Of a stretch of 54,149 nucleotides of DNA, positions 29,830-39,499 are shown one piece after another. The stretch comes from Candidatus Woesearchaeota archaeon CG1_02_57_44. GTDB taxonomy: Archaea > Nanobdellota > Nanobdellia > Woesearchaeales > CG1-02-57-44. The notes under the pieces were generated by a model that saw only the letters and a list, made by a program, of their open reading frames with translations, was not told where the DNA came from and did no database searches. Position 1 is the stretch's first letter. The number at the start of each line of letters is the position of its first letter. The stretch covers positions 76,334 to 130,482 of the forward strand of contig MNWW01000058.1 of NCBI GenBank assembly GCA_001871415.1, in the 5' to 3' direction. The position numbers and the translations under genes were made by a program.

Positions 29830-30225
29830 ATGGAAATTCCTGACAGCATGGATGAGTTGGTCTATTTCACGAACCGTGGCATTGCCGGTGGACATGTCAC
29901 AGCGTGGGCCAGGCGGCAGGAGTGTCCGCAGTGCCATGGCGCGCTCATGGGCAAGCCCAAGGACAAGAAAGGCTCTATCAAGATCCGCGCAAGTGAGTAT
30001 GTCTGCCCTGAGTGCGGGCACACGGTGGAAAAGCAGGCATACGAGGAATCGCTGACTGCGGAGATCGTCTACACCTGTCCTCACTGCGCCAAGAAAGGTG
30101 ATGCGGCTGTCCCCTTCAAACGAAAAAAGGTCGCCGGCGTCGATGTGCTGCGCTTTCCCTGCGGTTTTTGCAGCACGCCCATTGACATCACTAAGAAGAT
30201 GAAGGAGAAAAAGGAGAAGAAGTGA
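29830..30225 (+). CDS. zinc-ribbon protein with four CxxC knuckles
   Basis: CPQC, CPEC, CPHC, CGFC; ATAATATAAAG 27 nt upstream. Confidence 0.75.
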   Translation: MEIPDSMDELVYFTNRGIAGGHVTAWARRQECPQCHGALMGKPKDKKGSIKIRASEYVCPECGHTVEKQAYEESLTAEIVYTCPHCAKKGDAAVPFKRKKVAGVDVLRFPCGFCSTPIDITKKMKEKKEKK

Positions 30226-30463
30226 GGCCTACGCATCCCTGTCACTGCGCGGCCGGCCCTCAGCGTGGTTGTCTTAGTGCCCTTGATTTGTCTCTGGAAC
30301 TGCTTTGCTATCTGCTGTTGATGCGCCAGTGGTATGATGCCGTCCTTCTCAGCCAGGATGATGCGCGCGCTTTCGCATTGCATCGTGGAGATGAGTCTCT
30401 CCGGTTCGATTGGTTTGTAAGCTCACCGGTATAAATATATAGTCGCCGGGCTTCGCCTTTTTC

Positions 30464-32137
30464 ATGCGATCCGACGAAGTCAAGAAGGGAACTGAACGTG
30501 CTCCTCACCGCTCACTGCTGCGCGCTACAGGCTGCATCAAGGACGAGGCAGATTTCGGCAAGCCTTTCATCGCCATCGCCAACAGCTACACGGATTTCGT
30601 GCCTGGCCACGTGCACCTGGAAAAGGTCGGCAAGATGGTCAAGGAAGCAGTTCGCGAGGCTGGCGGGATACCCTTTGAATTTCACACCATGGCCATTGAT
30701 GACGGCATAGCCATGGGTCACATCGGCATGAAATACTCGCTGCCCAGCAGGGAACTTATCGCAGATTGCGTCGAGAGCATGTGCGAGGCGCATCGCGTCG
30801 ATGGCTTGGTCTGCATCAGCAACTGCGATAAGATCACGCCAGGTATGCTGCTCGCCTCCATGCGTCTGAATATTCCCACTATCTTTGTGTCCGGCGGGCC
30901 CATGAAAGCGGGCAAGACCAAATCCGGCAAGAGCACTGATCTGATCTCCGTGTTCATCGGTGTGGGCGAGCTTGCCACGGGCAAGATAACGTCTGAGGGG
31001 CTCCAGGAGCTCGAAGAAGTCTCTTGCCCCACCTGCGGCAGCTGCTCTGGCATGTTCACGGCCAACAGCATGAACTGCCTGAATGAAGCCATCGGTATGG
31101 CCTTGCCAGGCAACGGCACGATACTTGCTATCGATTCCCGTCGGGATGCTCTGTATAAGGAAGCAGGAAAGCGCATCGTCGCCATGGTCAAGGACAACGG
31201 GCCGCTGCCTCGCCATATCGTCACGACCAAGAGCATCGACAATGCCTTCGCGCTGGACATGGCCATGGGGGGCAGCACGAACACGGTCCTGCACACGCTC
31301 GCGATGGCGCATGAGGCTGGTGTCGAGTATCCGCTCAAGCGCATCAACAATGTGGCTGACAAGGTCTCCTACATCTGCAAGGTCAGCCCCGCGGATCTGG
31401 ACGTCCATGTCGAGGATGTCGACAGGGCTGGCGGTATCATGGCCATCCTGCACGAGCTGGACAAGAAGGGCCTCGTGCACCGGGATTGCCTGACGGTCTC
31501 GGGCAAAAGGATCGCGGACCAGTACGCAGGAGCTGATGTCAAGGACCACAAGGTCGTGCGCAGCATTGACGCACCGTTCACGGAAAAGGGAGGCCTGACT
31601 ATATTGTCTGGTAACCTCGCTCCTGACGGGGCTGTCGTGAAGTCAGGCGCGGTGGATGCGGAGATGATGGTGCATACGGGCCCTGCGCGCGTCTTCGACA
31701 CAGAGGAAGACGCCAATGAAGCGATACTGGGAGGCAAGATCGTCGAGGGCGATGTCGTCGTCATCCGCTATGAAGGGCCTGCCGGCGGTCCTGGCATGAA
31801 AGAGATGTTGGCTCCTACGTCGAATATCGTCGGCCTGGGCCTTGGCAAGAGCGTCGCGCTCATCACCGATGGCAGGTTCTCCGGAGGGACCCGCGGCGCC
31901 TGCGTCGGGCATGTGTCTCCGGAAGCAGCGGCGCGTGGTCCTATCGCAGCGCTCTCCGATGGTGACATCGTCACTGTCGATATCCCTGCGCGTCGGTTGG
32001 ACGTGGACCTGACTTCAGAGGAGATCGCAGGCCGCCTCGAGAAGCTGGGCAAATTCACGCCGAAGATAACACATGGCTGGCTTGGCAGGTACGCGCGCTT
32101 TGTGACGAGCGCGGATAAGGGCGCGGTGCTGAAATAG
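30464..32137 (+). CDS. ilvD: dihydroxy-acid dehydratase
   Basis: [58 protein letters not shown] upstream. Confidence 0.98.
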   Translation: MRSDEVKKGTERAPHRSLLRATGCIKDEADFGKPFIAIANSYTDFVPGHVHLEKVGKMVKEAVREAGGIPFEFHTMAIDDGIAMGHIGMKYSLPSRELIADCVESMCEAHRVDGLVCISNCDKITPGMLLASMRLNIPTIFVSGGPMKAGKTKSGKSTDLISVFIGVGELATGKITSEGLQELEEVSCPTCGSCSGMFTANSMNCLNEAIGMALPGNGTILAIDSRRDALYKEAGKRIVAMVKDNGPLPRHIVTTKSIDNAFALDMAMGGSTNTVLHTLAMAHEAGVEYPLKRINNVADKVSYICKVSPADLDVHVEDVDRAGGIMAILHELDKKGLVHRDCLTVSGKRIADQYAGADVKDHKVVRSIDAPFTEKGGLTILSGNLAPDGAVVKSGAVDAEMMVHTGPARVFDTEEDANEAILGGKIVEGDVVVIRYEGPAGGPGMKEMLAPTSNIVGLGLGKSVALITDGRFSGGTRGACVGHVSPEAAARGPIAALSDGDIVTVDIPARRLDVDLTSEEIAGRLEKLGKFTPKITHGWLGRYARFVTSADKGAVLK

Positions 32138-32202
32138 AAACAATAGTTGATTGAGATTGTGCCTAGAGGGCGGCCAGACTTGCGTGCGTCCTGACTCTTT
32201 CG

Positions 32203-32556
32203 TCAGAAGAACAGTTTACTGATGATGACCCAGAAGAGGAAGAGCGCGACCGTGCCGATGAGAATGTCTTTCACATGGCGTTGCCATTGACCCTTTCGGT
32301 TCATGCGCATATTGTCCACCTGCTGCTTAATATAATTTATGTCTTTTTGCATGTTGTCCAACTTATTGGTGTATTCCTGCCATTCGTGATTCATTCGTTC
32401 GACCAAGTGCCAGAAACCTGCCAGAAAAATGACCGACAAGAGCAGGAACGTCCACAGGCCCAGACCTAATCGTACATCGGTTATGCTCAACAGCCCGAAT
32501 GACAGCGCGAGAGTGGTAAGGCCTTTCAACAGCTTCTGTCCCAGCGTTGTTTTCAT
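32203..32556 (-). CDS. small membrane protein with central coiled coil
   Basis: 117 aa, TM segments at both ends. Confidence 0.5.
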   Translation of the reverse strand: MKTTLGQKLLKGLTTLALSFGLLSITDVRLGLGLWTFLLLSVIFLAGFWHLVERMNHEWQEYTNKLDNMQKDINYIKQQVDNMRMNRKGQWQRHVKDILIGTVALFLFWVIISKLFF

Positions 32557-32981
32557 TGGACTGCTGTTTTTTGCACCTGGCTAATATCTGTTACCAAGAA
32601 TTTTCCGGAATATCTTTGCTGCTTGCGGAATTGGTCAATTATGAATCTACGCATTCTTCTGACCTCTTTATCACAAATGGGTCGTTTTGATATTTTGCTC
32701 TCTGTTTATGACAACACCCATATATCGCAGTACGTTCAGGCGATACTGCATGAACCTCGCACGTGATTGCCGGTGGCGGACGCACAGCATGCCGCGCGTC
32801 TCTCGATGGGTTGCATAGCAGCGGGTCTTGTGCAGTAGGTTTCTTGTCCGGTTCTGATACCTCGCTCTGGCGGCAGTGGTCCTTCTGATGGACCTGCGCA
32901 CGCGATGATGTCTGTGCCGCATGCGTAGGTGCCGCATGCGCGGCAATTGTAGATTACTGCCACACCACTGAGGTGATTGCT

Positions 32982-33692
32982 ATGAGAATGAACAGCCAGC
33001 CGAAGCTTGGTATACTTGGGGGCATAGGCCCGATATCGACAGCGTACCTGTATGTGGCCCTGGTCACGGGGCTGCAGAAGCGAGGTTATGGGATGGACAA
33101 TACGACCTACCCGCAGATAATCGTCAACAGCATCCCTGCGCCAGAGCTGGTCGGGACGCGGGTGGACAAGGAGCAGCGCAGGCCCTACGCGCTCGGCCTC
33201 AAGCAGCTTGACGCCATGGGGGTGGATCATATCACCATGGCCTGCAATACCATCCACTGCTACCTGGATGAGCTGCGCGAGCATGTGAGCGCGCCAATCG
33301 TGGATCTGCCCGCTGCGGTGGAGGGGGAGTTGCGGAGCATCGGGTCCACGCGGCCAGGGCTGCTCGGGACAGCGATGACCGTGCAGTCAGGATTGTATCG
33401 CTTCGAGGGCATGCAGCCGGTGGAACCCTCGGCTGAAGACCTGGGTGTTCTCGGCGAGGTCATCGTGGCGTACAATGCCGGGCAATGCGGTCCCCTGCAT
33501 CAGGCGGGATTTGTGCGCGTCGTTGATGGTCTTCGGGAGCGCGGTGCTGATAGCATGGTCTTCGGCTGCACGGAGCTCGCCATGCTTGGTCGGGACCTGA
33601 TGCGCGATAGGGTGCCCAAGGTCGACACGCTGGATGTGCTGGCTGAGGCGACGCTGCGGGATATGGGGTATGCATCTTCCCCTGCATCGTGA
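32982..33692 (+). CDS. aspartate/glutamate racemase family protein
   Basis: LGILGGIGPISTAYLY, MACNTIH, FGCTELAML; SD gaggtga. Confidence 0.92.
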   Translation: MRMNSQPKLGILGGIGPISTAYLYVALVTGLQKRGYGMDNTTYPQIIVNSIPAPELVGTRVDKEQRRPYALGLKQLDAMGVDHITMACNTIHCYLDELREHVSAPIVDLPAAVEGELRSIGSTRPGLLGTAMTVQSGLYRFEGMQPVEPSAEDLGVLGEVIVAYNAGQCGPLHQAGFVRVVDGLRERGADSMVFGCTELAMLGRDLMRDRVPKVDTLDVLAEATLRDMGYASSPAS

Positions 33693-33797
33693 ATCCCGTC
33701 TGCGCGCGCATGATGTGCCTGATGCCCTGCAGGTGCAAAGGCCCGCTCACCGACAACGGCCGTCATCCTCTTTTTCTTTTTTCCTCCTTCTCCCCTG

Positions 33798-34523
33798 CTA
33801 TTTCTTCTGTGCACTGGTCCACAGGACCTTAAAGAAGGAGTCATACGAACTCGCCGCCACCTTGTTGCGGATGAGGATGCCTACTGGCGTCTCGGTCCAG
33901 ATGATGATGCCGATGGTGTCATCGCGGATGATGGTCTCGGTCAACGGCTCAAAGCCAGCGCGCGTGAACTTGTAGCTGGCCTTGGAGTAGAGGTTGACAT
34001 CGCACCAGTCCCTGAGCGACTCATTGAAGATGAGCTTTGCCGTGATGCCCCTGCCCGCTCTCTTCTTATGATAGCTCTTCCAGAAGGTATCGCCCATCAT
34101 CAGCGACTCCTTCGCTGACCCGAAGGTGTGATGCTCCTTGCCTCCTGCATCGAGCAGCGCGTAGAGCAGCTCGCGGATCCCTTTTATCCCCTTAAAGGCG
34201 CTGACCTCGGATCGCTCCTTGGCCATCTCCTGCTTGAGCCGCAGCTCTGGCAGCAGCTGCTCGAACTGCTCTTTCTTCTCATCGATGTACTGGGAGATGC
34301 GTCCGGGGTCGGTCGCCTGATACTGGTTGCGCCGTCCCTCCTTGATGAATGACACGAATCCCTTGGCGATGAGCTTGTTGAGTGTCATGTGCACGACAGA
34401 GCTCTGCAGGCCGCTCTTCTCGATGATCGGGCCTGCGGTGGACTCGCCAAGCTCCAGCAGCGCCAGATAGGTACGTATCTCTGCATTGCTGAATCCCAGG
34501 TCCTCGAGGATGCGCGTGTCCAT
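33798..34523 (-). CDS. TrmB-family transcriptional regulator
   Basis: ILEDLGFSNAEIRTYLALLELGESTAGPIIEKSGLQSSVVHMTLNKLIAKGFV and C-terminal TrmB-like domain. Confidence 0.9.
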   Translation of the reverse strand: MDTRILEDLGFSNAEIRTYLALLELGESTAGPIIEKSGLQSSVVHMTLNKLIAKGFVSFIKEGRRNQYQATDPGRISQYIDEKKEQFEQLLPELRLKQEMAKERSEVSAFKGIKGIRELLYALLDAGGKEHHTFGSAKESLMMGDTFWKSYHKKRAGRGITAKLIFNESLRDWCDVNLYSKASYKFTRAGFEPLTETIIRDDTIGIIIWTETPVGILIRNKVAASSYDSFFKVLWTSAQKK

Positions 34524-34564
34524 GCTCGCTCTGTGGGCAGGGCGCTATTTGAATGTTACTGTTT

Positions 34565-34583
34565 TCTCCACCAAAACTGGAGA
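34565..34583. promoter_or_regulatory. inverted repeat TCTCCA-ccaaaac-TGGAGA, candidate operator
   Basis: Read directly; immediately upstream of CTATATATC, divergent from TrmB gene. Confidence 0.5.
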
Positions 34584-34656
34584 GTGAATCTATATATCGC
34601 GGTGTGTTACTACTGTGGTATTGTAATAAGCAAGGATCACAGAAGAGGTGAACGAG

Positions 34657-34761
34657 ATGACGAAATTTGACGGACATTCGAAAAAGACACTGGCTGATGG
34701 GCTTGAGGTGCCTATGGATACGCAAGCTATCGTGCGCTGGCGCGCCTACCAGGGGGTGTGA
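34657..34761 (+). CDS. small ORF (34 aa) with SD, coupled to the downstream secreted-protein gene
   Basis: MTKFDGHSKKTLADGLEVPMDTQAIVRWRAYQGV*; SD gaggtga. Confidence 0.5.
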   Translation: MTKFDGHSKKTLADGLEVPMDTQAIVRWRAYQGV

Positions 34762-34763
34762 GC

Positions 34764-35381
34764 ATGAGACACAAGAATCCTGCGTACATGGTGGCAGCAG
34801 GGCTGAGTATTCTGGCGGCTACTGCAGGGGCTCCTGCTGCAGATGGATGGGTTGCGCTCACTCCTGCGGTGCAGGAGGGCGGCGTGACCTTGCGGGTCGA
34901 GGAGAGCATCAGTGTGGGGCCCCTGACTGAATACGGTTTCCTTGATGTCGGTCCTGACAATGCAATCTATGGCGAATCGCGCTTCAGCTTGCCGTTGGAA
35001 CGCGTGCTGCCGGGGGTCGATGACTCCCTGCTGTCACGGCTTTCCCTTGTGGGTGAGATTGATGCGGGTTCTGGTATGCAGCCGAGATTCCGCGCAGGCA
35101 TCGGCGGCAGCTATGCTCCCTGGCAGGGCAACACCTCCGGCTTTCGCGTCATGCCCTTCTCGAGCTATGGGGCTCCCCAAGCGACGCTGTACTCCTACCA
35201 GCACCTTGGCGATGTCGACCTTGGAGGTTTTATCGACCTGGACAGGAATGGCTGCTATGGCGAGATAGAGGTGACAGTACGGATTGATCCGCACCTGAGG
35301 GTGCTCGCGCAGGCACGCGGCTGCAAAGGGAGTGCGGGCGCGGATGTGGTGCCGTTGCTTGGTCTGAGGTGGGAGCCATGA
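34764..35381 (+). CDS. secreted hypothetical protein with beta-rich mature region
   Basis: Signal-like N-terminus MVAAGLSILAATAGAPAADG; alternating beta pattern. Confidence 0.6.
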   Translation: MRHKNPAYMVAAGLSILAATAGAPAADGWVALTPAVQEGGVTLRVEESISVGPLTEYGFLDVGPDNAIYGESRFSLPLERVLPGVDDSLLSRLSLVGEIDAGSGMQPRFRAGIGGSYAPWQGNTSGFRVMPFSSYGAPQATLYSYQHLGDVDLGGFIDLDRNGCYGEIEVTVRIDPHLRVLAQARGCKGSAGADVVPLLGLRWEP

Positions 35382-35429
35382 GCGAGTCTGCTATGCATTC
35401 ATCCCCGCAGGGGATACGAGGTGATGCGC

Positions 35430-35798
35430 ATGGACACAGCACTTGAGGCGCGCCTCAACGCGCTGCTGCAGGCTGACGAGCGCGAAGCCATAGGGGCTCT
35501 CATCGCAGGACGGGACAGGGAGACACAGGTCGCGATGAACCGCCTTGCATGCGGTTATTTTCTGGAGCAGGGGCAGTATGTCGATGCTGTCTTCTGCGCG
35601 AGCCATGCGGGTGATGGAGACAGGGTATTTGAGATACTCGACATCCCGGATGCTCGTCAGCAGGCACAGGAATTCATCCCCTCGAATGTCTATATCCAGT
35701 GCTCGCATGGCACGCCGCTCGGCTTGCTGAATACCCCGTATCATGACCTATACTGGATGCTGCATTTCCACGCCGGGGCGAGAAAACCGACGACTTGA
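35430..35798 (+). CDS. hypothetical protein
   Basis: ORF with gaggtga SD upstream. Confidence 0.5.
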   Translation: MDTALEARLNALLQADEREAIGALIAGRDRETQVAMNRLACGYFLEQGQYVDAVFCASHAGDGDRVFEILDIPDARQQAQEFIPSNVYIQCSHGTPLGLLNTPYHDLYWMLHFHAGARKPTT

Positions 35799-35808
35799 TG
35801 TTCCCTTT

Positions 35809-36303
35809 CTATTCTTCTTGATTTTTTTTCTTTGCGCTCGCTGCCGGGTTTCTTCGGGATCTGGCCCTCATATCTGAAACGCATTCTTCACAGGTCCCTC
35901 GCACCTCTATCTGGAAGCTGCTTATAGTCCCGGGTATCTTCTCCTGCATGAAGTCGAGCGAGTCCACGTCGAAGTGGATGACTTCGCCTGTCTTCTCGCA
36001 CACGAAGTGGCAATGGCTCATCTTGCTGGTCGTATAGACAGTCTTTCGGTTGCAGAGGTAGGAGCGCACCTCGCCCGTCCTCTTCTTGTCCCGCAGGAAG
36101 CGGTAGACCGTGGCGATGCCCATTGATCTTGCCTGCCGTGATGCATCCTGTCTCTTACATGCGCTGGTGTCTCCGCTGGTGTCTCCTTTGACTGGGGCTG
36201 CCTCGGCAGCTATCCTCAGCTGCTCTGCTGAAAAGAATGGGGGCATCTTGCGGAGCGCGGAACCCAATGCCTTGTACTGATGTGTGGTTCTGCTACGGGG
36301 CAT
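35809..36303 (-). CDS. Fur-family metalloregulator
   Basis: GIATVYRFLRDKKRTGEVRSY, HCHFVCEKTGEVIHFD, CEEC. Confidence 0.88.
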   Translation of the reverse strand: MPRSRTTHQYKALGSALRKMPPFFSAEQLRIAAEAAPVKGDTSGDTSACKRQDASRQARSMGIATVYRFLRDKKRTGEVRSYLCNRKTVYTTSKMSHCHFVCEKTGEVIHFDVDSLDFMQEKIPGTISSFQIEVRGTCEECVSDMRARSRRNPAASAKKKNQEE

Positions 36304-36393
36304 GGTCTCACCTTCTAGGAAGATGTCTTGCTATGATTGTATTGCGTCACTGATTGTTGCTGGACACGTGTCTCCTGCCAGGTGCTCTTGTTC

Positions 36394-36416
36394 TTATTGA
36401 TATAGTAAATCAATAA
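36394..36416. promoter_or_regulatory. 23-bp palindrome TTATTGAT-atagtaa-ATCAATAA, candidate Fur/Zur operator
   Basis: Perfect 8-bp arms, adjacent to TATATATA box of the ZIP gene and divergent from fur-like gene. Confidence 0.7.
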
Positions 36417-36448
36417 GGTATATATAGGTATGGGCATTCGCAATCTCC

Positions 36449-37201
36449 ATGCTCCTGGCAATCATCCTCGCCACCGTGCTCATAAGCTGCATATCGCTCG
36501 TTGGTGTGTTCTTCGGCGACGCGCACATCCGCAAGTTCATGCACTATTTCATCAGCTTCGCGGCCGCCGTGCTCATCGCTATCACTTTCTTTGACCTGCT
36601 TCCTGAGGCGCTGGAAGAATTGGAGCTCATGGGGGTGCATCTAGAACACGCGCTGGTGTGGGTAGTCGTTGGCATCGTGCTCTTCTTTTTGGTCGAGCGA
36701 TTCATCCACTGGCATCACTGCGATAAGGATGATTGCCATGAGAGGCCGGCGGGTATGCTCGTTCTGACCGGTGATTTTGTCCACAACTTCATTGATGGCC
36801 TGCTCATCGCTGGCGCTTTTCTGCTCAACGTGCCTACGGGCATCGTGACGTCTATCAGCGTCGCTGTGCATGAGATTCCGCAGGAGATAGGTGATTACGC
36901 GGTGCTCATCCACAGTGGCTACTCCCGTGGCAGGGCGCTGTGGCTGAATTTCCTCTCGGCGCTGTCTGCGGTTATAGGGGGCGTCCTGGGCTATTATTTA
37001 TTTGATTCTTTCACGGGCATCGCGCCGTATGCCGTCCTGCTCGTCGCCGGAGGGTTCCTCTACATCGCGCTCTCTGATATCGTCCCGGCGCTGCATCGGC
37101 ATCATTCAGAACGCAAGGTGCAGTTGCTGGAGACGCTGCTGTTTGTCGGTACCATGGTGGCGGTATACTTCCTGCTCGGCGCGCTGGGGCATGGGCACTG
37201 A
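36449..37201 (+). CDS. ZIP-family metal transporter
   Basis: LVERFIHWHHCDKDDCHE, GDFVHNFIDGLLIAGAF, SVAVHEIPQEIGDYAVL. Confidence 0.93.
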   Translation: MLLAIILATVLISCISLVGVFFGDAHIRKFMHYFISFAAAVLIAITFFDLLPEALEELELMGVHLEHALVWVVVGIVLFFLVERFIHWHHCDKDDCHERPAGMLVLTGDFVHNFIDGLLIAGAFLLNVPTGIVTSISVAVHEIPQEIGDYAVLIHSGYSRGRALWLNFLSALSAVIGGVLGYYLFDSFTGIAPYAVLLVAGGFLYIALSDIVPALHRHHSERKVQLLETLLFVGTMVAVYFLLGALGHGH

Positions 37202-37309
37202 TATCAGCCACCGACATCCGCTCAAGAACCCGACGATAGCACCGCGCAGGCAACAGCGCAGGAATCATGCCTTTCGCTCTATCCCTTTCTCACTCTTCGT
37301 CCATGTGTC

Positions 37310-37987
37310 TTAGTCAGTGGCGGTTGTTGGACGCTTACCTGCTCTTGCCCACAGCGCCAGCATCGCAAGGTATGCCGCGGTGATGCTGACGGCCTGCCAG
37401 ACCTGGCTGCTGGCTACTTGCTGCCCGATGAACGGGCGCGCCAGCACAGAGATGCAGAACGCCGCTATCAGGCTCATGCCTGCCATGCGCTCCTGCTTCG
37501 CGAAACGCGGCAGCTCCGCCAGCGCGCACAGCATCAATCCCCAGGGGATGAGGTTCTCAAGCACTATGAGCAGGGTCGTCGTCAGCTCCGCGTGGCCTCC
37601 CAGAGACTGTATGAGCGCGATGAAGCTGCCCCAGGCGAAGGCAGTATTCGTCGGGGTGGGTGCTGGGTTGAAGAGCATGATCGCTGCCGCGATGCCCACC
37701 AACAGCCAGGCAGGCTTTCGCAGCTTCTCTTTGCGTGTGAGCAGCAAGACTGCTCCGATGGTCAGCAGCGTTAGGTGCAGCAGCACCCATGCGAGATATG
37801 CGAACACCTCTTTACTCTGCAGGCTGCCGATGATGAGTCTGTGCTTGAGCGCCAAGGTCACGAAGACGAACAGGATCGTCGCCTTGGCTCTGAGCGACCA
37901 AGACGAGTGCGTGTCTGCATGGTCCTGCTTCGCTGCCCTGCTCGCAGGTTTCGCTTTCCCTCTTTGCTCTTTGCTGCTCTTGTCCAT
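37310..37987 (-). CDS. multi-TM hypothetical membrane protein
   Basis: Several TM helices; start MDKSSKEQ ~30 nt from TTTATAT. Confidence 0.6.
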   Translation of the reverse strand: MDKSSKEQRGKAKPASRAAKQDHADTHSSWSLRAKATILFVFVTLALKHRLIIGSLQSKEVFAYLAWVLLHLTLLTIGAVLLLTRKEKLRKPAWLLVGIAAAIMLFNPAPTPTNTAFAWGSFIALIQSLGGHAELTTTLLIVLENLIPWGLMLCALAELPRFAKQERMAGMSLIAAFCISVLARPFIGQQVASSQVWQAVSITAAYLAMLALWARAGKRPTTATD

Positions 37988-38082
37988 GATACGATACCCC
38001 CTTGGCGATGATGGGCGGCGTGGTTTATATGGGTTTGTATGGCTTCCAAGGGGTGATGCCGTGTCTGCTTGATCCCCTATCA

Positions 38083-39498
38083 TCACCTCGCCTCCCAGTG
38101 CGCCACCCTCGTCGTGCCGTGCAGACCATCCTGCAAGGAGAGGAGGGCGTCTCTGACGACATCAGGGCTGATATCGCAATACTGCCGCACGAAGAGGTCG
38201 CTGAGCAGGATATAATCGATATTGTCTTCGCTGAGCAGGTCAGTGCCTGTCATCTGTCCGTATCGCTCCACGATTGAGGGGTTCTGCATCGCCTGCTTGA
38301 AATATGCTGAGCCGGGAAGGACCTTGAGCATGTTGATGCTCATGTCATCGACGTTTGGCATGGTGGCCAGCTGCTCGATGAGCGCTACATTCCTCTGCAA
38401 TGATCCTGCGCTCTCTCCCGGGATGCCCAGCACGAAGGATGGCATGACCGTGATGCCCTGCTCTCCCAGCAGTGCCACTTCCTCGACCAGCTTGTCGATG
38501 GTATAGGAACTTGCGTATCTTCCTTGCATATGGTCATTAGTCTGCCTGCTCTCAGCGAAGTAGCGCACGTTCTCCACGCCCATGAAGATGTTGACGAACC
38601 CTGCTCCTTTGAGCCTGCGCGCCAGGGTCTCGCCGTTCACCATGCCTGGGTGCAGGTAGCCTCGCAGTCTTGTGCCGCTCAGGTGATCCGGCCTCGTGGC
38701 GATGATGCCCTCGAGCGCCTGCACCGGGAAGATGTCAGCTGTCTCGAAGACATAGTCGATGCCATAGTCTCGGTCCAACGCATCTATCTGCTCCCAGAAT
38801 CTTTCTGGGCTCACATGGCGCCTTCCATTCACCGGGATACTGCAGTAGTCGCAGCGGTTCGTCCTGAAACATCCGCGAGCGGTGCTGACGGGAAAGGCAC
38901 TGTGCGCCGCTGCGTCTTCACCGAGCCGCTGCCAGGTATAACCCCCCACTAGCTGCTTTGGTGTCATGGGCGGGATTTCTTGCAGGTCCAGAGAATAATC
39001 CGGGGTGTTCTGGGTGATGGTTCCATCGCCCGCGCGATACGCGAGGCCAGGTATCTGCCCAAGGGGCGCGTGCTGCAGAAGCATCTGCAGGGCCTTCTCG
39101 CCATCGCCTTCAACGACATAGTCTGCTCCAGGTTGATTGCGCAGAATCCTTTCGGACATCCCGCTTGTGTTGGGGCCTCCTATGATAATCCCGGCATGCG
39201 GGTTGGTCTTCCTGACCTTCTCCACCAAACGCATTCCATCTCCGTGGCTGCTGAACCAGACGCTGATCCCTACATACGCTGCCTCTCTGGCCGCCTCCAG
39301 CATGGCGTCTTCACCATACCTTGGGCCATTGGCGTCGTAGACAGGGATGCTCTGGCCGGTCCTGCCCTCGATGTAGCTCGCGAGCGTGAGCAATCCTGTG
39401 GGCGGGATGTATCGCTGGTTGAGTGCCTGGCCGAGGGTGTGGCGAGGGTTGATGAGCAGGGCACGGGATGGCGCGCCTGCTTCGGGTCTGGCCTGCAT
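38083..39498 (-). CDS. B12-binding-domain radical SAM protein with CX5CX2C cluster motif
   Basis: GIIIGGPNTSG...YVVEGDGEKAL; CFRTNRCDYC. Confidence 0.88.
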   Translation of the reverse strand: MQARPEAGAPSRALLINPRHTLGQALNQRYIPPTGLLTLASYIEGRTGQSIPVYDANGPRYGEDAMLEAAREAAYVGISVWFSSHGDGMRLVEKVRKTNPHAGIIIGGPNTSGMSERILRNQPGADYVVEGDGEKALQMLLQHAPLGQIPGLAYRAGDGTITQNTPDYSLDLQEIPPMTPKQLVGGYTWQRLGEDAAAHSAFPVSTARGCFRTNRCDYCSIPVNGRRHVSPERFWEQIDALDRDYGIDYVFETADIFPVQALEGIIATRPDHLSGTRLRGYLHPGMVNGETLARRLKGAGFVNIFMGVENVRYFAESRQTNDHMQGRYASSYTIDKLVEEVALLGEQGITVMPSFVLGIPGESAGSLQRNVALIEQLATMPNVDDMSINMLKVLPGSAYFKQAMQNPSIVERYGQMTGTDLLSEDNIDYILLSDLFVRQYCDISPDVVRDALLSLQDGLHGTTRVAHWEAR

Positions 39499-39499
39499 C

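Noticed and set aside
30512-31549. 345-aa minus-strand ORF antisense to ilvD
   Set aside because: Shadow ORF; the plus strand encodes an unmistakable dihydroxy-acid dehydratase
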